NCBI GenBank assembly: GCA_947650365.1
Contig: OX393551.1
Location: 66,191,094 to 66,255,093, forward strand
Source of the DNA: Chamaelirium japonicum
Taxonomy: Eukaryota > Streptophyta > Magnoliopsida > Liliales > Melanthiaceae
Direction: 5' to 3'
DNA length: 64,000 nt
The position numbers and the translations under genes were made by a program. Within the stretch, counting starts at the first letter, position 1, and every line of letters begins with the position of its first letter. The notes beneath the pieces were generated by a model. It saw only the letters and a program-made list of their open reading frames with translations, searched no databases and was not told where the DNA came from. Below are positions 44,863 through 55,835 of this stretch, in pieces.

Positions 44863-45878
44863 GGCAATTATAAGTTCTTTTCATTGTTTTATCATGGGCA
44901 AATCGAAGCCCAACTCGAGCTTGAAACTTTTTGTTTGGGTTAGAATTGAGCTTGGGCTTGGGCTGGGCATCTCGGGTTGGAGTTTGGGTTGGGTTGGGCT
45001 AGGTTAGGATTGAGGATTCAAGTACTTGGGTTAGGCTTGGGATAACCCCTAACTCGACCCAACCCACCCGAGTTGCAGCCGTAATTCATAATGTAGGTTA
45101 ATGTAAATTATTACAGACCCAAATTATAAAATTTAAGGTACTTAGGGTCACTATTAAGTGAGTTTGATGTTGACATTATTGGATGCCATGAACCACCGGA
45201 AGTTTTTTTGCTCTAGTGAGGGGACGCTCCAGATGCTTAGTGATTTTTTTAGACCGTTCCCTAATGTGCAAGAAGAATGGAATCAGTCTGATGGTGTGTA
45301 AAAAGGATATAGGTGACATGCACGAGTCAGGCTGGGTGTAAAGTTTAGATTGGACGGCTCCCTATTCTTCAGTGAACAGTTCAAATGTATCACTAAGCAA
45401 CTGGAGCAATAGTCCAGCAAAAAAAATTGGAAGACTTAGCCATAAGTCCTTTTGAGAAAACCATTTTGAACTAAAGGACAAGCAAAATATGGATTTTACA
45501 CCAAGTCCCTTCCCAAAATACTGTATTACAACAAGTCCCCCCAACCATCGATTTGACTTTTTCAAACCATCCAAATGACAAAAAATATCCTTATGCAATT
45601 TGCTACAAAAAAATCGGTAGGATTTATCGAAAAAAAACCCAATGCAGAGAGTAACAATTACTATAGTGATATGTGTCAACATCCGGAGTCTATATGCTTT
45701 TTATGTACAGCCGCATGTATTGATCAAAACGGATACTTAAAATAAATTAGATATACAAAGGCTTTTCATCAAATTGGAATATTGTTTGTCATTTTCATCA
45801 AATCGATCTCTTGTCAGGGACCTAACACATATTAATCCAAAAAATTCTCTAAACCGTACGATGTCCCAAATGGAGTAA
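44863..45878. other. Intergenic; hAT-like right end at 45083
   Basis: 44880-45083 is 'gggttgggc'-rich and ends GAGTTGCAGCCGTA, like a mutated hAT terminus. The rest is AT-rich. The 106-codon minus frame at 45362-45682 covers MITE-like 'acaagtccccccaacc' sequence and is not a gene. The 3' flank of the RING gene lies at 45700-45878. Confidence 0.45.
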
Positions 45879-46346
45879 TCAGATCCACCAAACATATCGA
45901 ATATAAGCCATGAAAGAGAGAAATGAGCAATCGGCCGCGGCCTCCTCCTCCTCATCAATCTCCATTTCCACAAGCTCCCCCCTCGCTTCCAACGACACCA
46001 AAGGATCTCGACAAAGAGGGCACGTTGGCCGCCGGCACTGCTCGAGCCACATACCCAAGCAAGCACCATGGAAGAGGTGCCTGCATCTTATTTCTCCAAT
46101 CTCCTCCCCTTCCTCGACGTCACGAAGACAGAACACACACATGACTGGCTCCCCCAAACTGTCCGCCCCTCGCTCCCATCGAGCGACTTTGAGTTCCACA
46201 TCATGGCGGGCACGGATTGGGGTGCCCGGCCGCCAAGCGCAATGAGCAAGTAGGAGAGCCCCTTTGATGAGAAGGAATACAATGCTGAAACAAGGGAACA
46301 AGAGGAGGGAAAGGGGTAGAGACAGCAAATGGATGGCTCTCCCCAT
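45879..46346 (-). CDS. Membrane-anchored RING-H2 finger protein (putative E3 ubiquitin ligase)
   Basis: A single-exon gene of 155 residues. It starts MGRAIHLLSLPLSLLLFPCF, giving a hydrophobic N-terminal segment (about 5-35) that probably anchors it in a membrane. A RING-H2 domain follows: C70-x2-C73-x14-C88-x-H90-x2-H93-x2-C96-x12-C109-x2-C112, with the W at 100 and P before the last zinc pair that contact E2 enzymes. All eight zinc ligands are intact. The tail is acidic (EIDEEEEAAAD). The family transfers ubiquitin from an E2 to substrates; small plant members of this layout (RHA/BRH/ATL-like) act in stress and hormone signalling. I prefer the start at 46346 to the in-frame Met at 46424, because a TATA box lies between them. 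The specific substrate cannot be told. Confidence 0.88.
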   Translation of the reverse strand: MGRAIHLLSLPLSLLLFPCFSIVFLLIKGALLLAHCAWRPGTPIRARHDVELKVARWERGADSLGEPVMCVFCLRDVEEGEEIGEIRCRHLFHGACLGMWLEQCRRPTCPLCRDPLVSLEARGELVEMEIDEEEEAAADCSFLSFMAYIRYVWWI

Positions 46347-46393
46347 GGTTGCAGTGGTGGAGAGTAGGGATGCCGACCTTGCGAGAAGCAGCC

Positions 46394-46403
46394 CCTTTAT
46401 ATA
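46394..46403 (-). promoter_or_regulatory. TATA box of the RING-H2 gene
   Basis: TATATAAAGG on the minus strand, 48 bp upstream of the chosen ATG. Transcription would start near 46370, leaving a ~20-25-nt leader and excluding the ATG at 46424. Confidence 0.7.
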
Positions 46404-46602
46404 CTTCAAAGATTGGGTAGACATAGCTCATAAATTTGGAGATATTTAAGAGGATAAGTCTAGCTAGCTAGCTATCCAAATTATTTATTTGTACCACCAA
46501 CTTGAGGTTTTTTAAGCTCATGAGATGAGATGCATGAACCGATGTAATCTTCTATAAACACCCCCATGTACTTCTCTACTTGGACCAATCAAAGATGTGA
46601 TG
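46404..46602. other. Upstream flank of the RING-H2 gene
   Basis: AT-rich with a 'ctagctagctagct' run at 46461-46474. No element defined. Confidence 0.4.
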
Positions 46603-46645
46603 TTTAACCAACGGGTTCTTGGCCTGGTGGTACTTCCTCTCTCCT
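46603..46645 (+). mobile_element. SINE head fragment
   Basis: ACCAACGGGTTCTTGGCCTG followed by GTGGTACTTCCTCTCTCC matches the tRNA-like head (box A TGGCCTGGTGG) of the SINE family. Confidence 0.6.
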
Positions 46646-47454
46646 ATGTTTAAGGGCGGAGCTAACATAGGCCCAGTAGGGACAGCTGCCCACACTGAGA
46701 ATTTTTTTTAAAAAAAGTAATGTTATTTGTACAATCTCAGTCAACAAATTAACACATTGACAATGCAGACCAATGAAACGGAGGTGGGTCTGGTTTGTCA
46801 AAAAAAAAATTAGTAAATATAGTACACTTTCGCCCCTGGAGTTTAACTAAAAGACACTTAACCCCCCTATACTTTAAAAACTACATGTTATCCCCTTCAA
46901 CTCGGTTTTGATCAGATAAAGATTACCAAATGAGAAAATTAAGTAGTTGACAAAAGGGTGTATTGTGCTAACATTTCAAACTTTAGGAAGCCATTTGGAA
47001 TAAAATAAACTGAGGGGTTTAAGTATTTTTGAGCTAATTTTAAGTGGGTAAAGTGTAATTTGCCTTAAAAAAATTGGTGTTCGTCTCTTTCGTTCATCCC
47101 ACGACTACCCACGGTAGACTCGCATAATCTCACGGTTCGAATTGTATTATCCAAGACTCCATCCCTGTTCATTCCAGCCATCCTCTACTCGAAATCTGTG
47201 ACCGACGATGCGATCAGCAAGTGCGGCTCGCCCGTAGCGCTAGCCGAAATCGTATTCTCTCTCTCTCGATAGTTATTCACGATTTTTTGTGTAATGTTTT
47301 TTTTGGATGGAAGATTTTTTTGTGCTTATAAACTGAAAGCAAAGTATTTTTGTAGTCAATTCAAATCCTTTATTGGTAGAAATTGAGTAAAATTTTTAAA
47401 ACCAAGCAAAGGTCGTCCCCACTGGAGTGAATTCTTGGCTCCACCACTACCCAT
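46646..47454. other. Intergenic, nothing firm
   Basis: 'agtacactttcgcccctgga' (46820) and 'ggtaaagtgtaatttgcc' (47045) might be ends of a MITE, but no clear inverted repeat or target duplication was found. Confidence 0.4.
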
Positions 47455-47605
47455 GATGTTCGACTTCCGGTTTGGACACCGTGGAGCGAACTTTTCCTCA
47501 ATCAAATGTTCCTTGTTAATTTGCACGTGGGAATCCTGGCCGTTGATGTCATGTTCACGGGATTATGAAAATAATAAATAACAGTTGCTGACTGCGTCCC
47601 CCCCA
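47455..47605 (+). mobile_element. tRNA-related SINE, 3' part
   Basis: 'gttcgacttccggtttggac', 'gcacgtgggaatcctggccg' and 'ttgatgtcatgttcacggga' followed by 'ttatgaaaataataaataac' align with the SINEs at 55600-55785 and 20985-21172 in opposite orientation. Confidence 0.65.
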
Positions 47606-47957
47606 TTCCAGTAAAAAAAAACAAAATTTGATGTTCATGTGGGAAATATAGGGGAAAAAATATCAAAATGAAATTAAAATGAAAGAAAAAGAGGAGTGCG
47701 GATAATAGTGGTTTACATTATGAGAGGTATAAGGGCAGCGAGGCTGGCTCCGTCGCTGTGTTGTTGACTCCCAGTGGGCTGTACTTATAAACCATGGGGG
47801 CGGGTGACCCTCTTTACTCACTGTTTAATGTATGTTTGCATGCCTACGTGTTTACATTATCACTGTACAATGTGTGGGGTGTACATGTATCACAACTTCT
47901 GAGTTGGCAACCCACCTACGTACCTAGTTGACAATTACATCTGATGAGTTGGTATGT

Positions 47958-48002
<45 letters not shown>

Positions 48003-49075
48003 GCAAATGGGTGATGATCGATCTACAAACGTGTGCTATATATGATAGATCACCATTCATGGGATGGTATTGAAGCCCTTAACTTAGTCGCCCGAACCAC
48101 GGTGGTTCGGATCGTTCAGGTTCCGGCCATCGATATATGTTTTCTCGATCCGATTGGATGGTTTCAGATTGTTAAGATCTACAGGCTACCGAGAGAATCC
48201 CAGAGGGCTCCCATCATAAGGGTTGGGTGATCGAACGGGAGATGACATGTGACGATGGCTAGACCCTGAGCCATGGTGATTATGTGGTTCAGATCGACTA
48301 TTTTAAGTCATGGGTGATAATATTGGGGTTTGCTATTAAAAAATAAATTTTTTTTATATTTTTTTTGTAGGAACTATAAAGGGCTATAATTATTTAATTT
48401 ATCCTTTTCTGAAGAAATCAGAGAAGCAATACAAAAGAAAATGGGCGTGGTCCGTAGAGAAGGGACAAGAGTCAGTACTCTTAAGTGCGGATTGGTTGGT
48501 AGCTGAGAGCATATAGGAAGGGCTAGAGAGAGAAAGAATGGGAGACAATATTTTCTCTCTCTTCGTTTCTTATATAATATGTGAGATGATGAGAGAAGAA
48601 TGTGTTGTGTTTTCTTAAAGGTCCTCTTACCTTCTTCTATGTATAGTTTGGGCAGTTAAAAAACTGATTTTTCCAAATTGGTCCTGAACTTTTGCATAAT
48701 TGTGTATTAACCCTAACAAATTCACTATTTGAAACGCAAATCTGCTGTCGCAATTAGATATGGCTGTCATATTTTTTGCTTCATCATCCACCCCGCAAAC
48801 CACAACCCCTATTTTGACTATTGGTTGGGGTGAAAGCGACTCAACCGTCCGATAGGAGGTGTAACAAATGGCTATGGTTTGCGGGGCAGATGATCGAGTG
48901 GCTAAGGAGACTGCGACATTTAATCGCGATAGAAAATTCGCATTCCACTGTTGGATACCGACCCTGTCAACATACCAAGTTGTCCATATTCCTCCCACCA
49001 TTACCGTAAGGCAAAAGAGTGTCTAGTGTAACTATGGTGATCGAGTACCTATAAGGGCAGCGAGGCTGGCGCAAT
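47606..49075. other. No gene; AG microsatellite and a 21-bp direct repeat
   Basis: (AG)n lies at about 47959-48001. A perfect 21-bp repeat, 'tataagggcagcgaggctgg' plus c, occurs at 47728-47748 and 49050-49070. Frames at 48033-48230 and 48627-49001 show no domain. Confidence 0.5.
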
Positions 49076-49532
49076 TAGGGCTGGCAATTTCGGACCAGGC
49101 ATGAAGTTAGCGGGTCTGGGTCAAGGCTAAACGGGTTCGGGTCGTAAATGGGTTGACACGATAGATCCGTTTAATAAACGGGTCAGGTCCGGGTTTAGGG
49201 CCTGGACACGGTAGACCCGCGAAGACCCGTTTAAAATTCAATAGGTCATGTCGGGTCAGGCCGGGTCGAGTCTACCTGCAATCCGATACTGTAATATATA
49301 GTATCAACAGGTCTATCGGGTTAGGTCGGGTCGAGTCGGATTGGGTCGGATCGGGTCAACTAAATAAACCCATGTGGTAAACGGGTCTACCCGTTTATAA
49401 ATGGGTCAGGTACGGATTTAGGATCTAGACACGATTAGTTAAACGGGTCGGGTCCGGGACTAGGGGTTTTGGACACGACCTGAAACTAGACACGACATGA
49501 ACCCGCCCCGACACGACCCATTGCCACCCCTA
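49076..49532. mobile_element. Diverged non-autonomous hAT element
   Basis: Ends TAGGGCTGGCAATTTCGGAC and ...CCATTGCCACCCCTA; flanking 8-mers GGCGCAAT and CTCTCAAT match at 5 of 8. The interior is 'ggtcgggtc'/'gacccg'-rich, like the other family members. An older copy. Confidence 0.7.
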
Positions 49533-49603
49533 CTCTCAATTGAGCGTTAATGTGCGGAAATAAGCAAGCTTCTTCAAAATAAACATATCACGTCTGTGGG
49601 TGC
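49533..49603. other. Short intergenic gap
   Basis: Nothing recognised. Confidence 0.4.
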
Positions 49604-49690
49604 AGTTATTGTGCTGCTTTCTTATATAGTGCCGGCATGTGACGTCTCGAAAGTCCGATTGTAACCTCCCTCTTGAAAAAAAAAAAAATA
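49604..49690 (+). mobile_element. LINE family B 3' end fragment
   Basis: 'tagtgccggcatgtgacgtc' and 'gtaacctccctcttgaaaaa' match the 3' end at 35900-35982, with an A-tail to 49688. Confidence 0.6.
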
Positions 49691-50427
49691 TTTTTTTATA
49701 AAAATACCTAAAAAAGGAACTTTTTAAGATTTAATAGCCTAATTGCATTGGATTTAGATAATCCCTCACCTACAAATTCTTCTTGACCTTAGACATGAGC
49801 AACACATGATTAATTTGATTTAGGTTTCTCCTTGAATCCATTCTCACAACCCTAAAAGTTTTCAGCACATGATCTTGCGTACCATACAATCGTGGGGCCC
49901 ACTACCCTCAGAGCCTGTTAAGTATTCGCACGCTCTGAGTGCTGGGGACCACTAACCCCATGTACTGGGGCCTACTATCCCATGTCTCTTGAATCGCAAT
50001 GGGCCCCATGGTTGTATGATACAACGGTTGTGCTGAAAATTTTCCCCCTCACACCCACATGTTCATCTCCTAGCTGTGCCACTAGCAGTGATCAAAAGGT
50101 TAAGGTGTACTTGGGATTCTGAAAGAGTAATCTATCTCAAGGGGGCCAGGAATAGTAAAGTTTCTTTTCCGGCTTTTCGGTTTTCTTTTTATGCTTTTCC
50201 GGCTCTCTCTCTTTCATGGTCCTCTTTCATGACCTCAGCATAACGGGCTGCTGTGCAATCACACGAATCACCTCCGCCATCAGATCTAGATCCTCATGTG
50301 CCCCTAGCCTCTTGAGATTAGAGATTAAATCTCGGCCAAGGATTTGGTCGCGATCCAAATCAACGGACGTCCGTCGCTTCCGACTGGCATCCGCACCCTC
50401 GGATCTACCGCGAGCAACGTCGGGTTC
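49691..50427. other. Intergenic, nothing firm
   Basis: An 84-codon minus frame at 50227-50481 runs from TRIM LTR sequence into unassigned DNA. No domain. Confidence 0.4.
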
Positions 50428-51165
50428 AATAACGCTTGCCCCAAATACACAATATATTGTCCGCTTTGCCTGTGCCCGCATGAGAACTTCCCCGGGAGGT
50501 CACTCATCCTAGTACTACTCTCGCCCGAGCATGCTTAACTACGGAGTTCTTATGAAATCCATAGCGGTGCACGGTTTTAAAATGTGTCTTTTATGTTTAG
50601 GAAGGGAAATTATATAAATAGCTCATAATCTCCTTTTCTCCAAGCGATGTGGGACTAACTCGTAGCCTTGTACACCTCACCCCACCTCATCCATCTTAGC
50701 GTCCCAGCCTCAGGAGTCTTGGCTGTTGGTTATTGGTTATTGGATCTTGGTCGTCACAATCCACCCCCCTTAGGGCTACACGTTCTCGTATAGTGTTAGA
50801 TCCCCTCATTCTGAGGAGAACCGGCTCTGATATCATTTAATAACATCCGCCCCAAACACATAAGATATTGTCCGATTTGCTTGTTCCCGCACGAAAACTT
50901 TCCAGGGAGGTCACCCATTCTAGTACTGCTGTCGCCCGAGCACGTTTTACTACGGAGTTCTTACAAAATCCATAACGGTACGTGCATGGTTTTAAAATGC
51001 ATCTTCAATGTTTGGGAGGGGAAATATAAGTATCTCAGGATCTCCTTCTCTCTAAGCGACGTGGGGCTAACTCGTGACTTGTACCTTACATCACCTCACG
51101 TCATCCATCTTAGCATCCCAGCCTCAGGAGTCTTGGCTCTTGGCTATTGGATCTTAGTTATCACA
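50428..51165 (-). mobile_element. Complete Cassandra TRIM with 5S modules
   Basis: Minus orientation. The 5' LTR is about 50841-51165 (starts TGTGATAACTAAGATCC). The primer site is TGATATCAGAGCC (50823-50835), complementary to initiator Met-tRNA. The polypurine tract CCCTAAGGGGGGTGGAT is at 50759-50775, and the 3' LTR runs 50758 down to about 50428. Both LTRs carry the 5S module (50882-50993, 50472-50573). There is no coding capacity, so mobility would depend on an autonomous partner. Confidence 0.9.
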
Positions 51166-51170
51166 ATAAT

Positions 51171-51857
51171 TGTAACGACCAAGAGTCAATAGCCAAGAGC
51201 CAAGACTCCTGAGGCTGTGATGCCAAGATGGATGAGGTGAGGTGAGGTGTATAGGGCCACCGAGTTAGTCCCACATCGTCTGGAGAGAAAGAGATCCTGA
51301 GCTACTTATATAATTTCACATCTCAAACAAAGAAGATGCGTTTATAACCTTGCGCCGCTACGGATTTTGTAAGAACTCCGTAGTTAAGCGTGCTTGGGCG
51401 AGAGTAGTACTAGAATGGGTGACCACCCTAAGAAGTTCTCGTGCGGGTATCGACAAAGCGGATAATATCTTGTGTGTGTGGGATAGATGTTACAAAACAG
51501 TATCAGAGCTGGTTCTTCTCGGGATAGGGGGGTCTAACCCTACACGAGGACGCGTAACCCTAAGATGTTGGATTGTGACGACCAAGAGCCACTAGCCAAG
51601 AGCTAAAACTCATGAGGCTGTGATGCCAAGATGGATGAGACGAGGTGAGGTGAGGTGTACAAGGTCATCGAGTTAGTCCCACATCGCCTGGAGAGATGGA
51701 GATCCTGAACTACTTATATAATTTCCCCTCCCAAACATAGAAGACGCTATTTAAAACCGTGCACCACTACGGATTTCGTAAGAACTCCGTAGTTAAGCGT
51801 GCTCAGGCGAGAGTAGTACTAGGATGGGTGACCACCCTGTGAAGTTCTCGTGCGGGC
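51171..51857 (+). mobile_element. Cassandra TRIM with 5S modules, 3' LTR truncated
   Basis: The 5' LTR is 51171-51494 (TGTAACGACC...GATGTTACA), followed by primer site CAGTATCAGAGCT (51498-51510). A ~60-bp middle is next, and the 3' LTR starts TGTGACGACC at 51574. The 3' LTR breaks off inside the end of the 5S module, at about 51857. The 5S cores 'gtagttaagcgtgcttgggc' (51380) and 'gtagttaagcgtgctcaggc' (51790) keep the internal promoter boxes. It lies five bases from the preceding TRIM, head to head. Confidence 0.9.
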
Positions 51858-53813
51858 ACGAGCACGCCGAAGAGACACGCCACAGGCCGCCGTCCTGTGT
51901 CCTGCGCTCATCAAATCTCTGCTTCTTCATTTTTTGCCACTCCAGATTCTGAGCTCCCCTCGTGTCAGCAGCAACTTCTTCGATCTCTACCTCGCCGACG
52001 GGCCTCGACAGCCGTCCAGATCCTCTGCAGCACACCCGAGCTGACCTCCTGTTGATTTGATGCTACCTGCCGGCCTTTTGACGTCTACATCATTGAGAAA
52101 CCATCCATATCCATGCAGGATGATTTCACATGCATCGCCACGCTTGCCCATGTAGTCTTGTGCTCAATCCATATCCATACCATTATTACCATATCCATTG
52201 AGAAACCATCCATATCCATCCATACTCACGCCCGTCTTACTGATCTTACCGGCCATCAAAGCCCCTGCACTTGACGAGATCTGGCCGACGCCACGTGCGT
52301 CCCTGCCACCTCCGGTGAGCTGCTCGATCTCTTGCGCATCCCTATTGGAACTAGAGCGCATCTCTGTTGGTTCTACCCTACCTGACGTGTGTGAAAATCC
52401 GATTACGAGTCGGCCACGACACACACTCGACACCCCCTACCGTACGTGGGTGTCCCTATGTGTGTGCTCATGTTTTGGGTATAGTACTCTCACTATTGTA
52501 CCCCCGTATGTTGCTGTTGAGTGTGTCCCTTCGCATGTCCATATGTGTTCTGGCCGTGCGAAACGCTGACACCATGCCTAAGGGACTTGTTGTATCTACT
52601 TCTCTACCTTGTGCACCGTTGTTCTTTTCGACGTCGTCGTCGTCAACCCCTGCATCACCTCTTCTTTTTTGCATTGGTCATCTTCTAGCTAGCTCGATCT
52701 CCTCCTGCACCTCATCGAAGTTGTCCTCCAGCATCGATTAGTCGCACGTCGCCAAAATCTATCGATCTCCTCTCCATCTCCGATAGAGATTTGTAGCTAG
52801 CACTTGTGGTCGTACGTCTTCTCCATCTCAAATCACTCTCTACCTGTGCGAATCCTTTGTTTCCCGACAGTAACTCTAAGCTTCTCCTTCACCTGCCTGC
52901 ACCTTGCGCTCTACCGGCCTGCCCATCTGATCTTTGTGCTCTACCGGCCCACTTGCGCCCTGCGCTCTACTAGTCTTCCTTTTTGCACTTTAATGGCCGG
53001 CCTGTCTGCGGCCTGCACTCTGCCGATCTACCTGCGCCTTGCACTCTGTCAGTTAGCTTGTGCCTTGCGCTCTGCTGGTCTGCCTACGCATGCGCCTTGC
53101 ACTCCGGTATTTCTTCTACACCGGTCTCTTTAGTCCGGTATCTCTTTTCAGTCTAGCATCTCCAATCTGTCTTGTGCCCGATGCTCTACCGGCCCACCCA
53201 TCTGCACCCCATGCCCTACCGATCGAGATCCTCTCCCTCCTTCTGATCGAGCCTCTCTCCCTCTGGGTCTCTCTCATTGGCCGTTGTCTTATCATCTTTC
53301 GCACTGACCCTCGGATCTACTCTCTCCAATCACACTTGTGCCAGCTCTTAGGTCCTTTCTTTCCTTGGTCATGTGACCCTATCAAAGCTACTACGCTATT
53401 TTCTCTTCTTTGTTTGTGATGATTGAGATCTTCTAGGAGGTGTCAAGTGCTTGCTTTGGCCGAGTGCTTGCCTCCTATGAGGTCTCACGCATCCACACCT
53501 TCTTAGCTGATATCTCCCCTTTTGGCATCCTTTAATGCCGGCTTCCATTACCACCTGTTTCCTCCTCTCCGATCCTTAGTGATCATTGTCAGTTCCCCGG
53601 TTGACTTGCTTATAGGTTGGCCGGGTTTCCCCGGTTATCCTTGTTGCAGATCAACCAGGTTTCCAGAACGACTTGTTCGCAAGTCGTCATGGCACTATCT
53701 TTACTTTACAAAATAAAAATAAAGATATTTGATGTATTTTTTTCTTTCTTTGATTAATCAAACTGATGTCGGTTTATACCTTACACCAGTTTGATGGGGG
53801 GTATTAGATATAA
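51858..53813 (+). mobile_element. Non-coding internal DNA of a copia-type element (probable)
   Basis: Pyrimidine-rich, with phrases such as 'gcgctctaccggcctgcc' repeated through 52900-53220. It ends in a polypurine tract (TTGATGGGGGG, about 53790-53800) directly before the LTR at 53814. Frames of 109-124 codons are compositional and have no gag or pol motif. The start of the element is not defined; it may be a large retrotransposon derivative. Confidence 0.4.
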
Positions 53814-53958
53814 TGTTACTATTAGTCCCACCTTGGTAGTTGTATTGTAATGGTATATGTTCTCTCCTTATATAAGGAGAGTTAGTCTTATGTAATGAAA
53901 TCAATAAAAGGAGTTTCTTCTCCCAAATCCTAGTCTCTCGTCCTCTCTTTTTGTAACA
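53814..53958 (+). mobile_element. Short 3' LTR, copia-like
   Basis: TGTTACTATTAGTCCCACCT ... CTCTTTTTGTAACA, with inverted TGTTAC/GTAACA tips. It has a TATA-like 'ccttatataaggagag' at 53867-53882 and 'aatcaataaaagg' as poly(A) signal. It is preceded by a polypurine tract. No 5' LTR was found in the window. Confidence 0.7.
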
Positions 53959-55065
53959 AATAAATTTTCTAAGTGAAACTTAGTATGATTATAAATCAAG
54001 GATAGATACATACGCTAAAACATTTAAATCATAGTTTTACACTATTTAGGAGTATATATATAGCTCATATATCATGTATTTCTATACATGTTGTGCAGAT
54101 ACATAGCAATCTAAGATTTACAATTTATCCAAAAGTGATTTATCCCCAAATCGATCTGGTGTATGAATAAAAAATCTTAAACCTTGATAGATTGATCGAT
54201 ATTCTTACACCACAATATTATCATTTAAACAACAAGAACAAATTAATTGAAAGGAATCTAAGGTTTACTAGTTTTGATATTTTTGAAAAAGAATGCTTCC
54301 TTTTTTTTTTGGTACACTAAGGAAACATCTGGAGTCAAGAACCCCTTGAGGAACAACTGCAGAGGCGAGCTTGACTATACGTGGGCATAGCCTTGAGCAC
54401 CGATTGGAGGAGGGTCAGCCGACCCGCTTGTGATAGGCAGTGAGATTTCCAGCCAAATAGTTTATGTTGTACCTTAACTACAAGAAATGCTTTGACCCAA
54501 TAGAACGATCAAGCAATGAGTTTTTCACTGAATTGATCTACCCAAATGTGGGGTTGAACAATAAATCTAGCACCCCATAATAATTTTTCTTGAAGAAGTC
54601 CAATGGTTTGCTAGGAGTGTTAGGTTTTAAAGCTTCAGAGTTTAGGGTTAAAAGTTTAGACATTTTTGGAATATTTCTGAACCTCACATTTCGGTTCGAA
54701 GGTCTAGAAATGAAAACATTTCAAGAATTTTTTGAAAATTTTGAACTATGATTTGGATCGATGGTTTATTCTTTTTGTGTAATAGAACCTTTTTTTTTTT
54801 TTTGAGAAATTTTTTGTGTAATAGAACTTGAAACTAGGATCATAGTTACTAGAAAAGATGTTCCATGTAGATTATAACTTCCTCAGGAGTTATAGAATTA
54901 GTGAACTTGTCAAAAGTTGAAACATTTAGATGTTCATGAGTTTCAATCTACCATAGAAAAATAATGAAAAATCGACATCTTGGGTCAGTTTTGGTATCAT
55001 CTAATGCTTATTTGGCTTTTGAAGCATCTTAGATCTTTTAAAAGTCTTTTTATAGAGAAAATTAA
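53959..55065. other. AT-rich intergenic DNA
   Basis: No gene or repeat end was recognised. T-runs occur at 54299-54310 and 54790-54803. Confidence 0.5.
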
Positions 55066-55273
55066 GGGTTATTTTGACTTTGCCCCCCAAACTTTGCCTT
55101 TAATTAGACTTTACACCATCTAAGAGAAAGGGTGAGCTGACGGAAAAGAAATAAAGTTTTGGGGGTTGATCTGATGGAACAGTTAGTTTTGGGGGGTAAA
55201 GTCGAATTAATAAAAAGATGGGGGGCAAAGTCTAATTCAATGCAAAATATGGGGGGCAGAGTCAAAATAACCC
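55066..55273. mobile_element. MULE-type MITE
   Basis: GGGTTATTTTGACTTTGCCC and ...GAGTCAAAATAACCC are inverted ends. Flanks GAAAATTAA (55057-55065) and AAAAATTAA (55274-55282) match at 8 of 9, the duplication length expected for Mutator-like elements. It contains repeated 'ggggggtaaagtc' phrases. Confidence 0.8.
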
Positions 55274-55439
55274 AAAAATTAATTTACACATAATACTCTA
55301 GAGTGCTTAGGACTTAATTGTGTAATGCAAAAGTTGTAAAACAAGTATTCTATCCTGCTTATCCTAAAACTTTCCAAATAAACTATGACAAAAATTAAAA
55401 TATAATTGTTTTAAGTAAAATAATTGTTCTATTTAGTCC

Positions 55440-55532
55440 ACCATTTTTTTTAAAAAATAGCTGGACAGGGCGCTAGAGCAAAGGCTCAAAGAGGTTCGAA
55501 GATCGAAATGTGTGTGTGTGGTGTGTGTGTGT

Positions 55533-55577
<45 letters not shown>

Positions 55578-55790
55578 AACAGCTGCTATTATTAATTTCA
55601 TAATCTTGTGAACATGACATCAACAGTGAGCCAGAATTCGCACGTGCAAACAAGACACAACGGCCTTGAGGAAAAATTCGCTTTACGGTGTCTAGCTATA
55701 TCGGGAGTCGAATAGGGAACCTCACCAACATGAGAGAGAGGAACTTAGGAAGTACCACCAGGTCAAGAGACCGTTGGTATTGTAGTATTT
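55440..55790 (-). mobile_element. tRNA-related SINE interrupted by GT and G repeats
   Basis: The minus strand starts TACCAACGGTCTCTTGACCT at about 55785, with box A-like TGACCTGGTGG and box B-like ATTCGACTCC (55695-55712). The body 'gttgatgtcatgttcacaag' follows, to about 55600. On its far side lie a G-run (55547-55575), a GT repeat (55508-55546) and the 'gggcgctagagcaaaggctc' block shared with the other copies. Confidence 0.7.
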
Positions 55791-55835
55791 TTTGATTGTT
55801 GGTTTGTACGTACACAGGCTAAGTACATATATAAA

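Noticed and set aside
45362..45682. 106-codon minus-strand frame next to the RING gene
   Set aside because: Covers sequence resembling MITE ends ('aagtccccccaacc'), no domain, poor coding character.
52198..53419. Frames of 109-124 codons
   Set aside because: Pyrimidine-rich, repeated 'ctctaccggcc' phrases give leucine/cysteine/proline-rich translations; no conserved domain.
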